Source: Anaeramoeba ignava (lineage: Eukaryota > Metamonada > Anaeramoebidae). From it: 64,000 bases of DNA. Under the pieces are notes generated by a model. That model worked only from the letters and a program-made list of their open reading frames with translations, ran no database searches and was not told where the DNA came from. Made by a program: the position numbers and the translations under genes. The number at the start of each line of letters is the position of its first letter. Position 1 is the stretch's first letter. Below, piece by piece: positions 55,915 to 64,000 of this stretch. The stretch covers positions 186,001-250,000 of the forward strand of contig JAPDFW010000088.1 in the NCBI GenBank assembly GCA_028826165.1, read 5' to 3'.

Positions 55915-58900
55915 ATGAATTCAAATCAAAATCAAAAAGAATCTGTTGAAGAAACAATAAGAACTATGAAAGAATTTCCAAATAATCAAGTTATTCAATT
56001 TAATGGATGTAGAGCTTTAACTAATATTTCTGTTAATGAAGGTAAATATAAAATATAAAATTAATTAAATAAAATTAATTTAATCATTTATTTATTTATT
56101 TATTTATTATCAATCATTAATTAATTAAAAATATTTAATCAATTTATTTCCAAAAAATCAAAAATAATAAAATAGAAAACCAAATTGAAATTAGAAATTT
56201 AAAAGGAATTGAATCTATTATTAAATCAATGAATAATTTCCCAAATAATCAAGATATTCAAAGAAATGGATGTAGAGCTTTATTGAATATTGCTGTTAAT
56301 AATAATGGTAAATATAAAAAATAAAATTAATTTAATTTAAATTAATTTATTATTAATTATTAATTAACCAAAAATATTTAATCAATTTATTTCCAAAAAA
56401 TCCAAAAAAATTAATTTCAATTTCAATTTCAAATTTATTTCTTCAAAAATAACAAAATCAAAAATATCAAAATAGAAAACCGAATTGAAATTAGAAATTT
56501 AAAAGGAATTGAATCTATTATTAAAGCAATGAATAATTTCCCAAATAATCAAGATATTCAAGAAAAAGGATGTGGAGCTTTATGGGATATTGCTATTAAT
56601 GAAGGTAAATAAATAATATAAAATAAAAAATCAAATAAAATAAAATTAATTTAATCAATTATTTATTATTAATTATTAATTAATCAAAAATATTTAATCA
56701 ATTTATTTCCAAAAAATCCAAAAAAATTAATTTCAATTTCAATTTCAAATTTATTTCTTCAAAAATAACAAAATCAAAAATATCAAAATAGAAAATCAAA
56801 TTGAAATTAGAAATTTAAAAGGAATTGAATATATTATTAAAGCAATGAATAATTTCCCAAATAATCAATTTATTCGAGAATATGGATGTGGAGCTTTAGG
56901 GAATATTGCTGCTGATAATAATGGTAAATAAAAAATATAAAATAAAATTAATTCAATCAATTATTTATTATTAATCATTAATTAAAAATATTTAATCAAT
57001 TTATTTCTTCAAAAATAACAAAATCAAAAATATCAAAATAGAAAATCAAATTGAAATTAGAAATTTAAAAGGAGTTGAATATATTATTAAAGCAATAAAT
57101 AATTTCCCAAATAATCAAAATATTCAAAGAAATGGATGTGGAGCTTTAAGGAATATTGCTTATAACGAAGGTAAATAAAAATATAAATTTAAATAAAATT
57201 AATTTAATTAATTATTTATTATTAATTAATCAAAAAATATTTAATCAATTTATTTCCAAATCAAAAATCCAAAAAAATTCATTTCAATTTCAATTTATTT
57301 CTTCAAAAATAACAAAATAACAAAATAGGAAATCAAATTGAAATTAGAAATTTAAAAGGAATTGAATATATTATTAAAGCAATGAATAATTTCCCAAATA
57401 ATCAAGATATTCAAGAAAAAGGATGTGGAGCTTTATGGGATATTGCTGTTAATAATAATGGTAAATAAAAAATAAAAATATAAAATCAATTTAATAAATT
57501 AATTTATTATTAATTATTAATCAAAAAATATTTAATTAATTTATTTCCAAATCAAAAATCCAAAAAAATTCATTTCAATTTCAATTTATTTCTTCAAAAA
57601 TAACAAAATAGAAAATCAAATTGAAATTAGAAATTTAAAAGGAATTGAATATATTATTAAAGCAATGAATAATTTCCCAAATAATCAATATATTCAAGAA
57701 AATGGATGTGGAGCTTTATCGAGTATTGCTGTTAATAATGGTAAATAAAAATATAAAATGAATAAAATTAATTTAATCAATTATTTATTATTAATTATTA
57801 ATCAAAAAATATTTAATCAATTTATTTCCAAATCAAAAATCCAAAAAAATTAATTTCAATTTTAATTTATTTCTTCAAAAATATCAAAATAATAAAATAG
57901 AAAACAAAATTGAAATTAGAAATTTAAAAGGAATTGAATATATTATTAAAGCAATGAATAATTTCCCAAATGATCAATTTATTCAAGAATATGGATGTGG
58001 AGCTTTATGGAATATTGCTGCTGATAATAATGGTAAATAAAAAATATAAAATAAAATTAATTTAATCAATTATTTATTATCAATTATTAATCAAAAAATA
58101 TTTAATCAATTTATTTCCAAAAAATCCAAAAAAATTAATTTCAATTTTAATTTATTTCTTCAAAAATAAAAAATATCAAAAATAACAAAATAGAAAATCA
58201 AATTGAAATTAGAAATTTAAAAGGAATTGAACTTATTATTAAATCAATAAATAATTTCCCAAATAATCAAAATATTCAAGAAAATGGATGCGGAGCTTTA
58301 TGGAATATTGTTGCTGATAATAATGGTAAATAAAATAATATAAAATAAAATTAATTTAATCAATTATTTATTATCAATTATTAATCAAAAAATATTCATT
58401 TCAATTTTAATTCCAATTTCAATTTTAATTTATTTCTTCAAAATAAAAAATATCAAAAATAACAAAATAGAAAATCAAATTGAAATTAGAAATTTAAAAG
58501 GAATTGAATATATTATTAAAGCAATGAATAATTTCCCAAATAATCAAAATATTCAAGAATATGGATGTGGAGCTTTAGGGAGTATTGCTGTTAATAATGG
58601 TAAATAAAAAATATAAAATAAAATTAATTTAATCAATTATTTATTATTAATTATTAATCAAAAAATATTTAATCAATTTATTTCCAAAAAATCCAAAAAA
58701 ATTAATTCCAATTTCAATTTTAATTTATTTCTATAAAAATAAAAAATATCAAAAATAACAAAATAGAAAATCAAATTGAAATTAGAAATTTAAAAGGAAT
58801 TGAATATATTATTAAATCAATGAATAATTTCCCAAATAATCAATTTATTCAAGAATATGGATGTGAAGCTTTAGGGAATATTTCTCTTAATGAAGGTAAA

Positions 58901-59173
58901 TAAAAAAAAATCCAAATCATTTTTTTTCATTTCTTTTTTGAAATCAAAATCAAAAATCAAAAATGGAAAAAATGATTATTTATTTATTAATTTAATTTAT
59001 TTTCCTTTTCAAAAAATAAATAAATAGAAAATCAAATTGAAATTAGAAATTTAAAAGGAATTGAACTTATCCAAAAAGCAATGAATAATTTCCCAAATAA
59101 TCAATATATTCAAAGAAATGGAAAATTAATTTTAGAAAGATTTGAAAAAAAATCAAATTTTTTTAACTTTTAA
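55915..59173 (+). CDS. Armadillo-like repeat protein, one repeat per exon (12 exons)
   Basis: Twelve exons, all joined at phase 1, total 525 residues: 55915-56041, 56176-56307, 56476-56604, 56792-56923, 57042-57170, 57329-57460, 57612-57740, 57901-58032, 58194-58325, 58471-58599, 58767-58895, 59028-59173. Each internal exon is 129 or 132 nt and encodes one 43-44-residue repeat with consensus NLKGIEYIIKAMNNFPNNQ followed by IQEYGCGALGNIAVNN, an armadillo/HEAT-type helical hairpin. The last exon loses the second helix and ends ERFEKKSNFFNF. Introns (about 120-190 nt) are also alike, with shared ATTTATTTCCAAAAAATCC and TTCTTCAAAAATAACAAAAT blocks. The solenoid presumably binds other proteins; partner unknown. 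The 43-44-residue period of the tandem helical hairpin fits ARM-like proteins common in protists. Confidence 0.9.
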
Positions 59174-59300
59174 TTTTTAATTTTCAATTTCTTTCTTTAT
59201 TCAAAATTAAAAACAAAATTAAATTCTTTTTAAATTCTTTTATTATTAAAAAAAAAGAGGATTTTGAAAAAAAAAATTTAGTTTTGGAATTTAAAAATTA

Positions 59301-62300
59301 TTAAAAATTTAAATCATTAATTTCTTGAGAATATTTTTCACGAACTTGAGAAGTTAAAGATTGAAAAGCGTCAAATAAAGAAGGGAATTTTTGGATATCA
59401 TTTTCATAAATATCTTGATTTGGAATTGTTTTTTCATTCTCACCCATTTTTGGGATTTTTTTGAAATTATTTGAGATCTGGAATAATTGATTTGAAACTT
59501 CTTCATTAAATAAGTTGTTTTTTTGAAGATTTTCAGAAATTTGATCCAAATTATTTTCAAATTGTTTTTCGAGCTTACTAATAAAAGGATCAATTCCTCT
59601 TGCAAGAGAAAAAGTGGAAAGCCCAACTTTTAAATAAAACATTGATAATTCAATTAATAGGCTTGAATTAATAAGGAAAGTTAATAATTGATCAATATTA
59701 TTAAATGTTGATAAATCTTGAGTAAATAAAATATTAAAGTGGAGTTGTAAAGATAATCGGATATAAATGAATGCGATTTTATCATCAATCCTTTTTCTTG
59801 ACTTCTGTTTATGAAATAAAAAGATGCAAGATTCATAATAATTTCCATTAAGTAAAGCAACAAGTCCTGAAAGAAACTAAAAGAATTTTAAATTTTAAAT
59901 TTTAAATTTTAAATTTTAAATTTTAATGAATTTACATATTTTATGCTTTGTTTATAATCTTCCCATTCAAACTCATCTTCATCTTTAATTCTACGAAAAT
60001 TAAAATGCTTAAATTCACTAATTAAAGAAAGTAATTTCGAAGCTGCATAAACACCAGTTTCGTAATCAGTAATCAATTTTGAACCATTAAATTTCTCTGA
60101 ATAAAGTTGGGAAATATAAAGAAATTTAGCTTGAATATATCGGTCATTTCCAATTTCAAATGAAATGAGATCAAAAAGAAGAGGATCTTTTGTTGGATCT
60201 TCTTTCATTGTTGAAAAATCTTTAATTTGGGATTCAAAACCCTCATCAAATTTCCTTTTCAATTCATGGATCTCTCCATCAACTTCGTGGTTTCTTTTTC
60301 TTTTATCCCATGAATCCAATTTTTCTTGGAATTGGGCATTTTCCTCTTCGATTTGAGGGATTAACTCATCAGGAATCGTATTTTTGAAGATGAATTCTCC
60401 TTTGTTTGAAACTAAAGATTCACTAAGATAAATCAAACCGAGAACTCCTTCTTCCAAATTTTTTTGGACATTCCTAAATGTCATTTGAAGGGATCCGTTT
60501 TGATTAAACATCCACCATTTATCTTGTTGCAAATAGTTAATAAAAACGCTTGTGTAATCATTCCCGTAATATCTATTCTTTGCGAAAACTGCATGAAGAT
60601 GATATACTTCTGATTTGTATTTGTCAAACAATTTTTCCTTTTCTGATGTTATTTTTTCCAAATCTGCGTCAATTTTCTTGACGTATTTGGAAATTCTTTG
60701 CGATTCATAATTCAATGTTGATAGCAGAAGTTTTTTTTCATCCACTCCATATTTTTGTGTAAAATAATTAATTGTTGTTGAAATGAAAAAATCAGCAGTT
60801 TTATCAGTTTTGTTGAAGTTTGTGATTTTCTCCTTTTCTTCATTTAATTTATTGATTTTGTTCATTAAATTTTGATCTTCTTCTCTTTTATTTTCAAATT
60901 CATTTAAATTCTCGATTAAATAGCGTTCAAGATATATTTTTTCATCAAGATTAAATTTGGGGATTTTGTGTGAATTTGAATTCTTGTCTGATTCTTCATT
61001 TTTTAGGTTTAAGATAAGAATTGAGGGAAATTTATCGATTCGATTTGATCTAAATTTGTCATCTTCATCCGTTTTTCTTAAAGATGTGTAATTGTTAAGT
61101 ATTTGATAAGAATTTATTGAATTTTCCAATAAAACTTCTAATTGATTTGCTTCTATTGGATTTGATTCATTAACGAGGAACTCATCAGTTCCATTTTCAT
61201 GATTAATTATTAGATCAGAAATTTCTATCTGGAAAAATTCTTTTAATTTTTTGAAAATTTGAGAATTTTGTGTGTTTTTTTCAATTTCTATTTGATTTTC
61301 AATTTCCATTTTTTTTGGATCATTTTTCAATTCTTCGTTCATTATTTCAAGAAATGTTTCAAAGATATTTGATAAACTATTTTGATCCAATTTTTCTTTT
61401 TTTCTTATTTTCATTTGTTTGTAAATTTCTTTTCCTTCAACAATATTTTTTTTGGACTGAATTAATTTAGAGAATATCAAGCGAATTTGATTGAAGACTT
61501 TTGAGGAAAAAAAAATATTAATTTTTAAATTTTAATTTTTAAAATTTTAATTTTTACTTGAATTTTCTGAATTTTCTAATTTATTTTGGAGGAATATATT
61601 TTGGATTTGTGGAATAAAGAAAAGAGATAATAAAAGAGAATTTAAGCTTTGATTTCCATTAACTAAACCAGAAAGAAAATCTTTTTTTTTCAACATTTGA
61701 TAAGGATCTACTGGTTCACGAAAAATATTTTCCATATTTAAATTGTGAGTGATTTCCATATCTTTATCATTAAAATCAGATGATCTATCAATTATTCCTC
61801 CATGAGACTAAATAATATTTAATTTAATAAATATTTAATTTATATTTAATTTATATTTAATTTATATTTAATTTATATTTAATTTATATTTAATTTATAT
61901 ATAATTTGTATTTATATTTATATTTATATTTATATTTATATTTATATTTAATTTATATTTAATTTATATTTAATTTATATTTAATTTATATTTAATTTAT
62001 ATTTAATTTATATTTAATTTATATATAATTTATATTTAATTTATAATTTTATATTTATTTATATTTAATTTATATTTAATTTATATTTAATTTGATTTTT
62101 AATTTGATTTTTATATTTAATTTATATTTAATTTATATTTAATTCATAAATATTTAATTTATATTTAATTCATAAATATTTAATTTATATTTAATTTATA
62201 TTTAATTTTATTTATTTAAATATTTAATTTATATTTAATTTATAAATATTTAATTTTATTTTAATTTATATTTAATTTATATTTAATTTATATTTAATTT

Positions 62301-63583
62301 ATATTTAATTTATATTTAATTTATATTTTATTTTATATTTAATTTATATTTAATTTATATTTATATTTAATTTATATTTAATTTATATTTATATTTGTAT
62401 TTAATTTATATTTAATTTATATTTAATATTCAACTTGCACTAACCATATCTTGAAGTGTATCTGGAAAATTAATAACACTTTGTCCCATTACTTTCTCGA
62501 AAACTTCCAATGGTTGTTGATTTGATTCAATAATTTCTTTAGGAGCTAAATTTATGACATTTTATTAGATAAACATTTTTAATGGAAAAAAATCAAAAAA
62601 TAACAAACTCATTTTTGTTTTCAAATAATTAATTATATCAATTGAACCAATTCCTACATATCTAATTGCATCAATAATTTTATCATAATCATATCCTAAT
62701 GTCATTACTTTTTGTATTTCTTTTTGTGCATAACCACTAGCTATATCAACATCTGTAAAAAGAGGTTTTTCTTCTTTATTTGGTTTATCTTTTATAATGT
62801 GAGTTTTTGAATCATTTTTATTTTGTCCTGAATCTTTATTTGTTTGAGGTAAATCTGGTTCTTCTTTATTTACATCCATTGTATTTTCTTTTTTAATTTC
62901 AAATATAATTATAATAATTTTATTTTTAATTTTAATTTTAATTTTAATTTTAATTATTTTAATTTTAATTATAATTTTAATTATAATTTTAATTTTAATT
63001 TTAATTTTAATTTTATTTTTATAAATGAATTTTAATTTTAATTTTAATTTTTGATTTTAATTTTAATTTTAATTTTATTTTTATAAATGAATTTTAATTT
63101 TAATTTTGATTTTAATTTTAATTTTGATTTTGATTTTAATTTTAATTTTAATTTTAATTTTAATTTTGATTTTAATTTTAATTATAATTTTAATTATAAT
63201 TTTAATTTTAATTTTAATTTTAATTTTGATTTTAATTTTAATTTTAATTTTAATTTTAATTTTAATTTTAATTTTAATTTTAATTTAATTTTAATATTAA
63301 TTTTAATTTTAATTTTAATTTTAATTTTAAATTTGATTTTGATTTTGATTTGAATTTTAATATTAATTTTAATTTTAATTTTATTTTTAATTTGTAAATT
63401 GTAAATGAATTTAAACAAACCTCCAAATAAAAAATGAATTACTGCTTCTGGAAAATTTCCAACTTTTCTTATTCCAAATTTTATTTTATCTTCTAAAAAT
63501 CCCATTTCTTTTAATTGTGAAATAGTTTTTTGACATTCTTCACTTTCTAAATTTAAATGACTAAAAGGAAACTCTCCACTCAT
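59301..63583 (-). CDS. USP25/28-like protein with N-terminal UBA domains; catalytic residues replaced
   Basis: Exons 63421-63583, 62609-62887, 62445-62545, 61558-61807, 59936-61497, 59301-59876 join in phase to about 976 residues. Two UBA-like domains come first: ISQLKEMGFLEDKIKFGIRK and VMTLGYDYDKIIDAIRYVGI. The USP fold follows: NIFREPVDPYQMLKKKDF, then LVNGNQSLNSLLLSLF where active USPs have GNTCW-NA-x-QSLF (Cys to Ser). RSNRIDKFPSILILNL and YHLHAVFAKNRYYGNDYTSV come next; the last has Asn-Asp-Tyr where the catalytic Gly-His-Tyr is expected. WWMFNQNG and VLGLIYLSES complete the palm. A long helical C-terminus follows (FLSGLVALLNGNYYESCIFL). The order UBA - USP - helical tail and about 1,000 residues match USP25/USP28. 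With both Cys and His missing, deubiquitination is unlikely; a ubiquitin-binding scaffold is more probable. Confidence 0.84.
61808..62444. repeat. USP intron filled with TTAATTTATATT repeats
   Basis: Tandem tttatatttaat units with short tttata hexamer runs, between donor GTTAGT (62444) and acceptor TAG (61808). Confidence 0.9.
62888..63420. repeat. USP intron 1 filled with TTTTAA/TTTTGA hexamers
   Basis: Hexamers of ttttaa with gatttt variants and three ttataaatgaat interruptions, between donor GTTTGT (63420) and acceptor AAG (62888). Confidence 0.9.
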
Positions 63584-63713
63584 TTAAAAATACTTTTGTT
63601 TTTATAATTAAAGAAAAAGATAAAAAAAAAGGGAAAAATGAAAAATGAAAAATGAAAAAAACGGAAAAAATTTTAAATATTTTTTTTTCATTTTTTTTTC
63701 ATTTTTTTTTAAT

Positions 63714-64000
63714 ATGGAAAAAAAACAAGAAATAAGAAAAAAACAATTTAAACAAAAAATTAATTTTCAAAATCAACAAGAAAAAAGAACAAATTCACTT
63801 GAATCACTTCGTAAAGCAAAAAGAGATTTAATAATTTCAAAAAGAAGAAAAGTTTCAGAAATTAAAAATGGTATTCAATCTAAATTAAAATTAAAATTAC
63901 AATTAAAAATTACAAAATTAAAAATTAAATATAAAATTTAACGAAAAAATAAAATTTAAAGAAAATTTTAATTGGAAAAATGCTCAAATTTCAAAAGAAT
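63714..64000 (+). CDS. Importin alpha (karyopherin alpha), N-terminal part only
   Basis: Nuclear import adaptor. Exon 63714-63870 encodes MEKKQEIRKKQFKQKINFQN and SLRKAKRDLIISKRRKVSEI: an importin-beta-binding (IBB) domain with its RKKQFK start, LRKAKR core and KRR end. A phase-1 donor (G/GTATTC) is followed by an AAAG acceptor at 63960-63961 and the exon start FNWKNAQISKE, after which the window ends. The armadillo repeats are expected downstream. It is divergent from the USP gene with 130 bp between the starts. Confidence 0.85.

Overview
The window is nuclear DNA of a very AT-rich, unicellular-looking eukaryote. The evidence is spliceosomal GT/AG introns in almost every gene, single-gene (non-operonic) layout, a pol III-type tRNA-Phe, and conserved eukaryotic genes (MSH6, RPC2, CDC123, CWF19L1, POMP, importin alpha). 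Proteins carry long Q/N, E/N and S/K arrays, and most long introns and spacers are short-period tandem repeats. This fits a free-living protist of the Anaeramoeba or amoebozoan type. That placement is an inference from composition and gene style only.

Layout. 1-3.4 kb: 3'-truncated MSH6 (minus strand). 3.5-4.8 kb: tRNA-Phe between two AT-rich satellites. About 4.9-16.9 kb and 20.4-32.9 kb: the two arms of a large, imperfect inverted duplication. Each arm holds two copies of a two-gene module, with a tRNA-Phe and satellites between the copies. Gene AB encodes a predicted HeLo/MLKL-like four-helix bundle protein with Q/N- and E/N-rich arrays. Gene CD encodes an EF-hand protein. In the inner copy of each arm CD continues through a helical region into a degenerate protein kinase domain and a PARP-type ADP-ribosyltransferase domain. 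In the outer copies CD ends in a Ser-Lys array instead. The 3.5-kb spacer between the arms carries one small unduplicated gene with a myristoylation-type N-terminus and a 1.9-kb repeat-filled intron.

33.0-41.4 kb: RPC2 (second-largest subunit of RNA polymerase III), eight exons with two inteins at conserved polymerase sites; one intein is itself split by a 57-nt intron. 42-64 kb is a dense run of single-copy genes: an ankyrin-hyccin fusion, CDC123, a RING-like/CCCH zinc-finger gene, a coiled-coil gene, CWF19L1 and POMP (divergent pair), a 12-exon armadillo-like gene with one repeat per exon, a catalytically degenerate USP25/28-like gene with N-terminal UBA domains, and the start of importin alpha.

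Exon models were built by hand from splice signals and reading phase. RPC2 (1,924 codons), POMP, the ARM gene, the USP gene, the coiled-coil gene and three AB copies all join in frame to a single stop, which supports them. Several otherwise conserved genes show one-base differences in homopolymers that break the frame. These may be sequencing errors, so frameshifts in the duplicated module should not be read as proof of pseudogenes. The best candidate for a new system is the AB/CD module: a predicted membrane-acting helical bundle next to a calcium-binding pseudokinase-ADP-ribosyltransferase, amplified in a palindrome.
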